Positions 40,947-49,413 of a DNA stretch of 64,000 nucleotides are shown piece after piece. This DNA is from Bradyrhizobium sp. CCGB01 (GTDB lineage: Bacteria; Pseudomonadota; Alphaproteobacteria; Rhizobiales; Xanthobacteraceae): assembly GCF_024199795.1 (NCBI RefSeq), contig NZ_JANADK010000001.1, positions 2,976,001 through 3,040,000 on the forward strand, in the 5' to 3' direction. A program made the position numbers and the translations under genes. The notes under the pieces are model-generated. The model made no database searches and was not told the origin of the DNA. It saw only the letters and a program-made list of their open reading frames with translations. The stretch's first letter is position 1. The number at the start of each line of letters is the position of its first letter.

Positions 40947-42575
40947 ATGGGAGCTGGTGCTGGAGCGGGGGCAGGTGCTGGAGCGGGCGCAGGTGCTGGA
41001 GCGGGCGCAGGTGCCGGAGCGGGCGCAGGTGCCGGAGCGGGGGCAGGTGCTGGAGCGGGCGCAGGTGCCGGAGCGGGCGCAGGTGCCGGAGCGGGTGCAG
41101 GTGCTGGAGCGGGTGCAGGTGCAGGAGCCGGAGCGGGTGCAGGAGCCGGTGCAGGCGCGGGAGCCGGTGCGGCGTACAGTGCCGAAGCGGGGCCGGGCAC
41201 GGGACGCAGTTTTTACGCAACCCCGTGGGACCTGGGCTTTCGACCTTGGGCACTCGACTTCACTCCAGATGACGCTGGGAATCCGCCGTATCCGTGGGCG
41301 GAAGTCGTAAATCCCTATCAGGTCGACGCCGCAACCGGGCAGGATGCGTTCCTCGAATGGACGACCGATGATTGGGACCCGGCATTGCGGTTCTGGACGC
41401 TTCCATACGACCGTTATCTCACGCAATGGCTGACGGCAGTCGATCCCTCTCGACCGTCAATCATGGTGGCGCGGGAATTCGGCGGCCAGAGAGATCAATG
41501 GCAATTCGGTCGGGCTGAGCTGCTGGCGATGAGCTGGCTCGAGGGCCTCGATTTGGCGTGGCAACCCGATCCCCGGTCGAATCCTCTGGATCCCAACCCG
41601 TACGGCACTGCCACAGGTCCCGGGTGGATTGCGGCGAAGGCTGCGGCCTTTAGCTCGATCCTTGGCGAAATCGAACAACTGCAAATGTTGATGCAGGACG
41701 ATCGCGATCGCTATATGGCCGAAATCATCGAGCAGGCGGATGGCAGCGCCGGCTACATTACCGCCTTCATCGATACGAGTGAATCACGGCGCCCGTGGAC
41801 AATGGAGCTCATCAATTGCGGGTACGCGATAGGTAACGTCGCATATTTTTATTACAAGCAGCAATTCAGGCGCGTTCGCCCATCGACGTTATGCCCGGGG
41901 CTGGCGCCTCCGTTCGGTCCGCCCGCCCATCCGTCGTTTATCAGCGGGCATTCCTTCATCGGTCATTTCATCGCGCTTCTGCTCCTGGAAATACCGGCGC
42001 TTCGCCAGCGCTACGGCATGTTCGCCGCTCCATACGACGGAAAGCTGGGCAAGGTGGTCGACCGCTATCCGGCCGTGACGATATCCCTCGCCAACCCCGC
42101 TGTCGTCACCTTGAGCGCGTTGACGGCGCACGGTCTGAGCCCCGACGATCCGATCAATTTTGAGCCTCTTCCCGGCGGCCAGCCGCTTCCCGCGCCGCTC
42201 GTCGTCGGAACAACCTATTACGTATTGGCCCCCGGCTTGACCGCCAATAGCTTCGAAATTGGCGCTGTGCGCGGCGGCGTCCCGATCAACACCGGGCCTG
42301 CGGGGCCGGCTGTGGCGGCCTTGCTACCCTTGGCAAACCCTTTGATGGGGCGCGGCGAACTCACATCGCCGCTGCTTTGGCTTGCCGGGCGTATCGCCAA
42401 GAACCGCGAACGTCTCGGCGTCCACTATGCTTCCGACTCGGCTGGAAGTCGTCACATCGCAGCCGGTATTTGGCGAGCGCTGCTGCACGACAGCACGCCG
42501 AGCCGCATTCATTGTCCAACGCTCCGCTCGGTGCTCGCCCACGCAACCGCCGAGTGGCCGACCAAGTGGCCCTGA
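40947..42575 (+). CDS. PAP2/vanadium haloperoxidase-type protein with N-terminal Gly-Ala tract and inserted beta module
   Basis: 542 residues; ATG preceded by GGGAGG. Residues 2-76 are almost pure Gly-Ala alternation. The acid-phosphatase/haloperoxidase active site is complete: Lys304...Arg311-Pro (KQQFRRVRP), PSFISGHS at 329-336 (His335), and Arg487...His493...Asp497 (RERLGVHYASD). The Ser-Gly-His to Arg distance is about 150 residues, longer than in PAP2 proteins I know, because a beta-type module at about 376-455 interrupts it (LTAHGLSPDDPINF, VGTTYYVLAPGLTANSFEIG). That module resembles repeats of phage tail and surface proteins. No signal peptide. Vanadate-dependent halogenation or phosphatase activity are both possible. 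36 bases after the cyclase gene. Confidence 0.85.
   Translation: MGAGAGAGAGAGAGAGAGAGAGAGAGAGAGAGAGAGAGAGAGAGAGAGAGAGAGAGAGAGAGAGAGAGAGAGAGAAYSAEAGPGTGRSFYATPWDLGFRPWALDFTPDDAGNPPYPWAEVVNPYQVDAATGQDAFLEWTTDDWDPALRFWTLPYDRYLTQWLTAVDPSRPSIMVAREFGGQRDQWQFGRAELLAMSWLEGLDLAWQPDPRSNPLDPNPYGTATGPGWIAAKAAAFSSILGEIEQLQMLMQDDRDRYMAEIIEQADGSAGYITAFIDTSESRRPWTMELINCGYAIGNVAYFYYKQQFRRVRPSTLCPGLAPPFGPPAHPSFISGHSFIGHFIALLLLEIPALRQRYGMFAAPYDGKLGKVVDRYPAVTISLANPAVVTLSALTAHGLSPDDPINFEPLPGGQPLPAPLVVGTTYYVLAPGLTANSFEIGAVRGGVPINTGPAGPAVAALLPLANPLMGRGELTSPLLWLAGRIAKNRERLGVHYASDSAGSRHIAAGIWRALLHDSTPSRIHCPTLRSVLAHATAEWPTKWP
40948..41174 (+). repeat. 18-base minisatellite encoding the Gly-Ala tract
   Basis: At least eight consecutive units of the form CAGGTGCYGGAGCGGGNG run from 40972 to 41115, with degenerate 6- and 18-base variants on both sides. 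Variation is nearly all at third codon positions, so Gly-Ala is kept while the DNA drifts. Other frames also stay open through the tract, a by-product of its 6-base periodicity. Confidence 0.9.
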
Positions 42576-42642
42576 CCGGGCCTTGTCCCTTTTGCTCGGC
42601 CGACCTGAACAACGAAACGCACGCCATAGCATCGGGCTGCCG

Positions 42643-45495
42643 CTAGGGGCCGCCAACGACGATGAGACCGAGATTGTTGTCATTGGGTACGAGGTCAATG
42701 AGGTCCGTGGGCAGTTGGCTGCACGGGAATGACGTCGTTGGATCAGTGTTGGCAGCGTCGTCGCCGCAGGTTGCGATAGCCAGCACCAGATAGCGGGTGC
42801 CGGATGACGGTGGGTTGAACGTGAAATCAAATTCGACAGGCGGCGCACCGGGGGCAATGGTTTGGCCGGGGCTTGGTGACGGGGTGCACGGTGTCCACGG
42901 CGTTGACCCTGGTGAAGTATCATTCCATTTCGGCGGACTGCCACTGGGCCATGCGTGCCACCAAACGCTGACTTCAACATTCGTTGCCTGTTGACCGCCG
43001 CGGTTTCCGACCCTCACGGTAATATTGCCGCCCGACACGACGATCGCGCTTTGGTCGGCTTGCCACAAGGGCGGAGCACCTGAACCGGACTGGTTGGGAT
43101 CCCAATCGAGCGAGACCGGATTGTAGCTGCCCGGCCCATACGCGATATCGCCGTAGGGCGAGGCTTCCGAAAGTGGCCGCCGGTCCAGAATGTAGACGTC
43201 GACCGGCGGTGGAAGGCCTGGCGCGTTGGTGATCGTTCCGGCAATGGCATACAGGCCCTGGACTTCGAACGCCCAGCGAATGACCTTGTGCACACAGCCG
43301 CCAACCCTGTGGAACGAGAACGATTTGGTGTTGCTGGCGGTGTACGGAGGTGGAGGAAAGGTCACCGTAATGTTGACGTCCCAGGGAATGGGGCTGATGT
43401 CGGCGTCGATCAGCGCGGAGACGAGCTGATCCGGCTCGTTGGCCAACACGGTGATCGATGTCGGCAGAATCTGAATCCCCCTCATGATGAGGTAGACGGA
43501 ATAGAGCGAAGCCGACTCGCGGGCGGATTGGTCAGGCTGGTTTTGCGTTCCCACCGCCTTCGTGTCGCCGCCGATAGCGCGGTACAGCCGGAACAGCGAC
43601 GACGAGAGGATCTGCTCGGTCCAGTAACCCTTGCGGCGGGGCGGCGTTGAATCGGGCACCTGGGACATCGCATAGTGCAACGAGCCGCCCCAGCTCCATC
43701 CATGCGACACGCATCGGTCGTGGCGACGCGGCGCAAACACCCACGGGAATGTCGCGCCGCGCCAATTGCCGTCTCCCGCCAATTGCGATTGCGGGTCCGA
43801 GACGATCGCTGCGAGCGCGTCTCCGGCGCTGTGGGCGAAGCGGAATTCCAGCTCACCGACCGAGCACATCAAAAGCACATGCCCGATCTCGTGCCAGATC
43901 CAGCGCGCGTCGGCCGCGATGCCAAGCGGCTCCGCTTGCGAGCGGTTGGTTCCGTCCCATGGCTTGCGCGCCCGGGTCGAAAGGTTGGCCAGCGCCAAAT
44001 GCAGTTGCAGGATCGGACGATCGCCGAGCGGGGTCGGTCCGACGTAGTCGACCGGCCAGCCCTCCGGAAGAACACGTGCATTGACTGTCTGGCCGTCCTT
44101 GCCGGGGCCTGGCCTCACCCCGGAGCGATAAAAGACCTTGAGCGGCAGGCTGGCGATCCGAAAGTACGAAAGCGCATCAATTCCATACGCATCGAGCCGC
44201 TGGAAGAATTGCCTGACATTGTTGTAGGCGCTGATTGCCGCGAAGTCGTTCGATCGAACGAGAGGCGCGGACGTGCCGGGCAGATCGACCGTCTTCGGAT
44301 CTCCCGGGCTAGGGGGAGGGGGAGGACCGTCGGCAAGAACAAATCCGGGGCAAACCACCACCCTTTCATCTTCGATGAATCCTGGTGGTAGTGGAAGGGT
44401 CGTCGGCGGGTAGATCAACGGATCCGCCTGATGCGCGGTGATTTCCTCATAGTCGCGATAGTGCTCGAGTGCTTCTTCGCTGCGTGTCGGACGCCGTTTG
44501 CGAAGATCAGTCGGCGGCTCCTGCGACGCAGGATCAAGCGGAAACACCCACGCGTGTCCAGGCGTCACCGCGTCGGCGACGAGCTCAACCTTGCTGACAA
44601 GAGCCCCAGCTTCTTTCGGCGTCCCGAAGAACACGAACGAATACGGCGTAGCCTTGGTTCGGCCGCCATCCGTCTCGGGCTTGCTCGCGGCTTGCCACTG
44701 GACACTCGGTGTTCCGTCCGGTGTTCCGTCGGATGCGGTGGCGATCCGGACGCCTCGAATGGAGACGGATTGATTTTTCAAGCCAAGCTGCTCGGACATC
44801 TCGGCCTTGACCCGAGAAAGCGAGGCCGTTCTGAAGATCGGTGCGAACTCGTTTTTCTTTACCAAATTGAATACTTTGACGGTGCTGTAAGGGCCGAACG
44901 GAAGTGACGCGGTCATTCCGGTGATGCGTATTTCGTATTCTCCGTTTACCGGCCGCGCATGCGCAACCACGCGGATGCCGAACCCGGAGCCCAGGAAATG
45001 GCCGCGTGGTGGACTGTCGGGGTCGGCATCGGGGGCGGGGTCGAGGTCGGGAATCCACTCGGAAGCCACCAGAATCACGGTCTGATCGACAAGAGCGCCT
45101 GCGTGCGACTTGGGCTCAACTCGGAACGACACGAACGGGTTGCCGGCATCGTCGCCGTCCGGATCCGCAGGAGGCCAGCCAAGTGGCAGCCACCGGATGA
45201 AGCCCGAACCGCGCTTGAAGAACTCCCTCGAGTCGGTTGTGAACACTGCCGGCAGATCGATTGGCGGATCGATATCGTCGTTGCTCGCTACCGCTTCGAG
45301 GTATTCATTTCCCACGCGCTGCATATTGGAATCATCAATTGCGGGGACGGTAACGAGAAACGGAGCCGTTGGATGACGCAGCAAGATAGAGGTCGGTGTG
45401 TTGTCCGCGTCGCCCCAGCGCTCGCTCCAGAGCGCATATTTGCTGGGATGCCACTCCGGTGAATCGCCCGGTCCGCGAGCAACTTCATCTGCCAT
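42643..45495 (-). CDS. Large putative zinc metallopeptidase with C-terminal CARDB-like domain
   Basis: 950 residues; ATG preceded by AGGAGG, no signal peptide. Zincin motif HEIGH lies at 535-539 within IWHEIGHVLLMCSVGELEF, and AHSAGDALAAIVSDP about 18 residues later offers a further His and Asp. FPWVFAPRRHDRCVSHGWSW follows, a conserved-looking block. From about 810 an Ig-like CARDB-type domain is suggested by IVVSGGNITVRVGNRGGQQA and NVEVSVWWHAW. The first 400 residues have proline-rich linkers and no domain that I recognise. Convergent with the PAP2 gene, 67 bases apart. Protease function is inferred from the motif; it could instead be an inactive adhesin-like relative. Confidence 0.8.
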   Translation of the reverse strand: MADEVARGPGDSPEWHPSKYALWSERWGDADNTPTSILLRHPTAPFLVTVPAIDDSNMQRVGNEYLEAVASNDDIDPPIDLPAVFTTDSREFFKRGSGFIRWLPLGWPPADPDGDDAGNPFVSFRVEPKSHAGALVDQTVILVASEWIPDLDPAPDADPDSPPRGHFLGSGFGIRVVAHARPVNGEYEIRITGMTASLPFGPYSTVKVFNLVKKNEFAPIFRTASLSRVKAEMSEQLGLKNQSVSIRGVRIATASDGTPDGTPSVQWQAASKPETDGGRTKATPYSFVFFGTPKEAGALVSKVELVADAVTPGHAWVFPLDPASQEPPTDLRKRRPTRSEEALEHYRDYEEITAHQADPLIYPPTTLPLPPGFIEDERVVVCPGFVLADGPPPPPSPGDPKTVDLPGTSAPLVRSNDFAAISAYNNVRQFFQRLDAYGIDALSYFRIASLPLKVFYRSGVRPGPGKDGQTVNARVLPEGWPVDYVGPTPLGDRPILQLHLALANLSTRARKPWDGTNRSQAEPLGIAADARWIWHEIGHVLLMCSVGELEFRFAHSAGDALAAIVSDPQSQLAGDGNWRGATFPWVFAPRRHDRCVSHGWSWGGSLHYAMSQVPDSTPPRRKGYWTEQILSSSLFRLYRAIGGDTKAVGTQNQPDQSARESASLYSVYLIMRGIQILPTSITVLANEPDQLVSALIDADISPIPWDVNITVTFPPPPYTASNTKSFSFHRVGGCVHKVIRWAFEVQGLYAIAGTITNAPGLPPPVDVYILDRRPLSEASPYGDIAYGPGSYNPVSLDWDPNQSGSGAPPLWQADQSAIVVSGGNITVRVGNRGGQQATNVEVSVWWHAWPSGSPPKWNDTSPGSTPWTPCTPSPSPGQTIAPGAPPVEFDFTFNPPSSGTRYLVLAIATCGDDAANTDPTTSFPCSQLPTDLIDLVPNDNNLGLIVVGGP

Positions 45496-45645
45496 CTGCC
45501 ACCCCTCCTGCTTGAGGCGTCCGTCACCCTGTGACGGCGCTCAATGGTGTGTGCACTTGCGCCTGGCGTCGTTGTCGATGAATTCTACTCCATGCCGGCA
45601 TCTCACGATAGCCGGTCCAGCAGGTATGGCCTCGTCAGGTGGCGG

Positions 45646-45837
45646 ACTGGTTCGTTGTTGGCCGCGGCCGGCATTGCGATCCTCCGGCGGAGGCAACCTC
45701 AAGAGAAATCCTGCGTCAGGGTCGTGGCGAACTGCTCCAGCGCCCAGTCGACCTGGTCGCTGGTGATCACCAGCGGCGGGGCGATGCGGATCGTGCGCTC
45801 ATGGGTATCCTTGGCGAGGATGCCCTTGCCCTGGAGC
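45646..45837. repeat. Partial copy of the rocD 3' region
   Basis: TGGTTCGTTGTTGGCCGCGG and the following 170 bases match 47929-48120 with a few mismatches, including the gap after the LTXXQ gene and the last 46 codons of rocD. The match ends at CCCTGGAGC, after which three bases lead into the sugar isomerase duplicate at 45841. This is the fused junction of a tandem duplication. Bases 45496-45645 upstream show nothing recognisable. Confidence 0.88.
45699..45837 (-). pseudogene. Ornithine aminotransferase C-terminal fragment
   Basis: Minus-strand reading gives [37 protein letters not shown] and a final TQDFS before TGA, almost identical to the end of the intact rocD at 47982. There is no start, no active-site lysine and no preceding sequence of the gene, so it is non-functional. 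Confidence 0.88.
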
Positions 45838-45840
45838 ACG

Positions 45841-45980
45841 CGGCACAGGACGGTGGTGTAGCTCCCACGCGCGCTGCCCTTACGGGCTTGCGATCTGTTG
45901 CAGCGTGTTGAAGCGAGCCTTCTGTTCGCTGCTCAGCGTGGCATAGAACTCGTCCAGGGCGGGTTCGACCAGCTTGGCGG
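45841..45980. repeat. Copy 2 of the duplicated boundary segment
   Basis: Direct repeat of 38641-38775. It begins with the last 21 bases of the isomerase gene and runs into the 3' end of the intact LTXXQ gene. Together with 38641-38775 it brackets about 7.1 kb. Confidence 0.85.
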
Positions 45981-47874
45981 CGGTCAGCATCGCCTCGAGC
46001 CGGTGCTGCATCGCCTCCAGCCGTCCCACCGGCGTCAGCGGCACATCATTCGGACAGGCGGCCTGCAGGTCTCCAACGCCCTTCGCCGTCGCTTCGCCGA
46101 GGCGATCGAGCGCTTCCTTCTGCTTGCCTGCGGGATGCAGCACAGTCTCGATCCTCTGGATCGGCAACTGGGTCAGGCTGGACTTCGGATCGCCGCAGCC
46201 CTCGGCGCTGACTTCCTGCGGCTGCGGCGAGCGGTCGCCGACATTGGGGCCGAGCGCGTTGAAGCGGGCCTGTTGCTCGTCATTGAGCGAGTTGTAGAAA
46301 CTCTCCAGTGCCGGTCGCACGATCTTGACGGCTTCCAGCGTCGCGCTGACGCGGTTCATCATCGCGCGCAAGCGGCCGGGCGGAGTCAGTGCATAAGTCT
46401 CGGCGCAGGAGTCCTTGAACACACCGGCAGCATTGGCCGCCGCGGTCTTCAGCTCGTCGAGCAGGGTACGTTGCTCTGGCGTCGGCCGCACTGCTAGCGT
46501 GATATCGGCAAGCGGCCAGGCGGTCACGCCCTTGTCCGGTGTGCTGCACAATTGCTGGAGCGTCTGCGGGCTCACGCTGGCACGTTGGCGCGCGCGGTAG
46601 CTGCCGCCGGCTTGCGGATAGTCATAGGAGTTGGTGCTGGCATAGGCCGCATAGGGGCTGTCACCACCCCAGAACACGGTGTCGACGAAATCGTCATAGG
46701 CGTACGCCCAATAGCCGGGCTCGTAAGCATAGGACCAGAACGTGTAGTTGAAGATGTCGGAGTAGGCGTAAGGCCAGAACACGGGCCCAAGCCAAGCCAC
46801 GAAAGCCGCACGATGGCGGTGACGCCAGGCCTGGCGGGGAGACCAGCCGCTCTGGCGGGCGACGAGGGCCGCCTGGGTTTGCGAATTGGCCTGCTCTCGG
46901 AAGCGTGCCGCGAACCGCCCGCGCTCGGCAGCCTGCGCGGCGGCCGCGATGGTCGAGGCGCGCTCGGCCGGAGCCTGGAGTCCGAGCCGCTGCTGGCGAG
47001 CCAGGTCAAGTTGCTGGGCGCGCTGCTCGCGACCAAGCAAGCGGTTCTGCGTCTGGAGCATCCGTTGCTGCTCGCGTTGCGCCCGCGCGCCTTCCACCTT
47101 TTGCGACTGCAGTTGCTGCACGCGCTGCTGCAGGCGATCGATGCGGGTCTGGCGCTCCGTCGTCTGGCGGGACAGCATCTCGCGCTGCCGCTGCTGCACC
47201 ATCTGCCGGCGCTGGTCGACGTGCTGCTCGCGCTGTTGGACACGCTGCTCCCGCTCAAGCAGGTGGCTCTGCGACTGCAGCAATCGCTGCTGCTGGTGTT
47301 GCGCCCTTGCGCCCTCTGGCTTTTGCGACTGCAATTGCTGTACGCGCTGCTGCAAGCGGTCGATGCGGCCTTGGCGTTCCGCGGATTGGCGCGAAAGCGT
47401 CTCGCGTGGCCGTTCCGGCCCCACGCTTGCGGTGGGCGGTGCGCTGGGGCGCGCGGGGGCGGCGATATGCGGCGTCGGCCGCGGGGCCATGGCCGGACGT
47501 TGCGGCGCTGCCGGCGCCCGATGAATTTCAGGCCGCGGTGCCGCAACGTGCGGGGCAGCCCGCGGTGGCGGCGCAGCGATATGGGGGGCCGGACGCGGCG
47601 GCGGTGAGGCCATGCGGGGCGCCGGATGTGGCGCCATGGCCGGTCGCTGCGACATGGCAGGTGGATGGAATGCCGGCGCGGCGGGCCGCGCCATGGCTGG
47701 CGGCGCCGCCGGGCGGGCCATAGCAGGTGGTGCTGCAGGCCGCGCTGCCGGCGCTGGCCCTGGTGGTCCACCCCTTCCGTGTCCTGGCGGTCCCTGGGCG
47801 AACGTGCCGACGCTCGCTCCCAGCATCGAGACACCAACCAAAACAGCCGTCAGGCAAACGCCACGCGGAAGCAT
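45880..47874 (-). CDS. Exported LTXXQ (Spy/CpxP-like) repeat protein
   Basis: 664 residues from the ATG at 47874 (GGGAG and AGGA upstream). Signal peptide: [19 protein letters not shown] with cleavage near TFAQ. Next comes a Pro/Ala/Met-rich region with MARPAAPPA repeats, then two 74-residue Gln/Arg-rich coiled-coil repeats ([16 protein letters not shown] occurs twice), an aromatic patch ([19 protein letters not shown]), and two C-terminal LTXXQ-like domains ([36 protein letters not shown]) each ending near F(Y)xxLxxEQxARFN. Probably a periplasmic chaperone or envelope-stress protein. A fragment of a second copy remains at 38679. Confidence 0.85.
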   Translation of the reverse strand: MLPRGVCLTAVLVGVSMLGASVGTFAQGPPGHGRGGPPGPAPAARPAAPPAMARPAAPPAMARPAAPAFHPPAMSQRPAMAPHPAPRMASPPPRPAPHIAAPPPRAAPHVAAPRPEIHRAPAAPQRPAMAPRPTPHIAAPARPSAPPTASVGPERPRETLSRQSAERQGRIDRLQQRVQQLQSQKPEGARAQHQQQRLLQSQSHLLEREQRVQQREQHVDQRRQMVQQRQREMLSRQTTERQTRIDRLQQRVQQLQSQKVEGARAQREQQRMLQTQNRLLGREQRAQQLDLARQQRLGLQAPAERASTIAAAAQAAERGRFAARFREQANSQTQAALVARQSGWSPRQAWRHRHRAAFVAWLGPVFWPYAYSDIFNYTFWSYAYEPGYWAYAYDDFVDTVFWGGDSPYAAYASTNSYDYPQAGGSYRARQRASVSPQTLQQLCSTPDKGVTAWPLADITLAVRPTPEQRTLLDELKTAAANAAGVFKDSCAETYALTPPGRLRAMMNRVSATLEAVKIVRPALESFYNSLNDEQQARFNALGPNVGDRSPQPQEVSAEGCGDPKSSLTQLPIQRIETVLHPAGKQKEALDRLGEATAKGVGDLQAACPNDVPLTPVGRLEAMQHRLEAMLTAAKLVEPALDEFYATLSSEQKARFNTLQQIASP
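47000..47403 (-). repeat. Tandem coding duplication inside the LTXXQ gene
   Basis: Two units offset by 222 bases (74 codons), each starting with E-T/M-LSRQ and containing [20 protein letters not shown] and EGARAQ. They encode the coiled-coil part of the protein. Confidence 0.8.
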
Positions 47875-47981
47875 GATCCTAGCTCCCAGCTCGTAATCGC
47901 CCACGATTTTTCAACGCACGGGTCGCGCAATGGTTCGTTGTGGGCAGCGGCTGGCATTGCGATCTTCCGACGCAGGTAGCC

Positions 47982-49196
47982 TCAAGACAGGTCCTGCGTC
48001 AGGGTCGTGGCGAACTGCTCCAGCGCCCAGTCGACCTGGTCGCTGGTGATCACCAGCGGCGGAGCGATGCGGATCGTGTGCTCATGAGTATCCTTGGCGA
48101 GGATGCCCTTGCCCTGGAGCGCCTCGCAGTAGCGGCGGGCGCGGCCGGCCTCGGGATGCAGTTCGACCGCCAGCATCAAGCCCCGCCCGCGCACTTCGCG
48201 GATGGTGTTGGCGCGGATGTCTTTCAAGCCTTGCAGGAAGCGTGCGCCCTGCATGGCTGCATTCTCGATCATGCCTTCCTCGACCAGCACACGCATCGCG
48301 GCGCGCGCCACCGCGCAGGCGAGCGGGTTGCCGCCGAAGGTCGAGCCATGCTGCCCGGGTCTCAATGTCCCGAGCACTTCGTTGTTCGAGAGCACGGCCG
48401 ACACGGGATAGAAGCCGCCGGACAAGGCCTTGCCAAGCAGCGTCACGTCCGCCTCGATTCCCTCGTGCTGTTCGGCAAGCAGCTTGCCGGTGCGGCCGAG
48501 CCCGGTCTGGATCTCGTCGAGCACCAGCATCACGTTGTTGGCGGTGCAGAGCTCCCGCACCTTCGGGAAATAACCGGATGGAGGAATGATGACACCGGCT
48601 TCGCCCTGGATCGGCTCGACAAGGAAGGCGACGGTGTTCGGCGTGATCGCCTCTTCCAGCGCCGCAACGTCGCCGAACGGGATGATCTTGAAGCCCGGCG
48701 CGAACGGTCCGAAGTGCGTGCGTGTCTCAGGGTCGGTTGAAAAGCCGACGATGCCCAGCGTGCGTCCATGGAAATTGTTGGCGCAGACGATGATCTCGGC
48801 CTGGCCGTCCGGCACGCCCTTCACCTCATAGCCCCATTTGCGTACCGACTTGATCGCGCTTTCGACCGCCTCGGCGCCGCTGTTCATCGGCAGCACCTTG
48901 TGGGAGCCGGTCAGCGCCGCGATCTCTTCGTAGAACTGGGCGAGCTGGTCGTTGTGGAAGGCGCGCGAGGTGAGCGTCAGCCTGTGCGCTTGTTCCACCA
49001 TCGCCGCCAGGATCTTGGGGTGGCAGTGGCCCTGGCTGACCGCCGAATAGGCGGAGAGGCAATCGAGATAACGGTTGCCTTCGGTATCCCAGACCCAGAC
49101 ACCTTCGCCGCGCGACAGGACGACCCCGATCGGCTCGTAATTTTTGGTGCCCAGGCGTGCTTCTGTTGCGAGGAAATCAATGACCGAGGAGCTCAT
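47982..49196 (-). CDS. rocD: Ornithine--oxo-acid transaminase
   Basis: PLP-dependent class III aminotransferase converting ornithine and 2-oxoglutarate to glutamate semialdehyde and glutamate; about 404 residues. Landmarks: [39 protein letters not shown] (cofactor site), [30 protein letters not shown] with the PLP-binding Asp, and the Schiff-base Lys in [16 protein letters not shown]. The ATG at 49196 has GGGAG eight bases upstream; a GTG three codons earlier is also possible. Its last 46 codons recur as a fragment at 45699. Likely role: arginine/ornithine catabolism. Confidence 0.95.
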   Translation of the reverse strand: MSSSVIDFLATEARLGTKNYEPIGVVLSRGEGVWVWDTEGNRYLDCLSAYSAVSQGHCHPKILAAMVEQAHRLTLTSRAFHNDQLAQFYEEIAALTGSHKVLPMNSGAEAVESAIKSVRKWGYEVKGVPDGQAEIIVCANNFHGRTLGIVGFSTDPETRTHFGPFAPGFKIIPFGDVAALEEAITPNTVAFLVEPIQGEAGVIIPPSGYFPKVRELCTANNVMLVLDEIQTGLGRTGKLLAEQHEGIEADVTLLGKALSGGFYPVSAVLSNNEVLGTLRPGQHGSTFGGNPLACAVARAAMRVLVEEGMIENAAMQGARFLQGLKDIRANTIREVRGRGLMLAVELHPEAGRARRYCEALQGKGILAKDTHEHTIRIAPPLVITSDQVDWALEQFATTLTQDLS

Positions 49197-49413
49197 CTTC
49201 GCCACTCCCGTGCTGTGCGCGCCGGTGTCAGTCGACTACATTGGCCGCGCTTGGATTGATCTGGGTATCAGTCTGCCCCCTTGGAAGCCTTCATGCGCCC
49301 GATCGCCCGATTTGCTCTGGATGTCAGATGGTTCTGCGGAACCAGAGGGCATCATTCGCCAATCCGCCCTCTACTGTGCATGGGGTTGTTTTCGACATTT
49401 TTGTTTCGAGGCC

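Noticed and set aside
40972..41115. Regular 18-base repeats as a CRISPR array
   Set aside because: Units are contiguous without spacers and lie in frame inside a gene.
40925..41253. Minus-strand frames encoding long Ala-Pro or Leu-His repeats
   Set aside because: They are by-products of the 6-base periodicity of the Gly-Ala minisatellite; the plus frame alone continues into a recognisable enzyme.
38641..45980. Insertion sequence or integrative element flanked by direct repeats
   Set aside because: No transposase, integrase, terminal inverted repeats or tRNA target; the flanking repeats are diverged gene fragments, consistent with a duplication instead.
46552..47607. 351-codon plus-strand frame opposite the LTXXQ gene
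   Set aside because: Leu/Arg-rich antisense reading of Gln-rich coiled-coil codons, no start signal or family resemblance.
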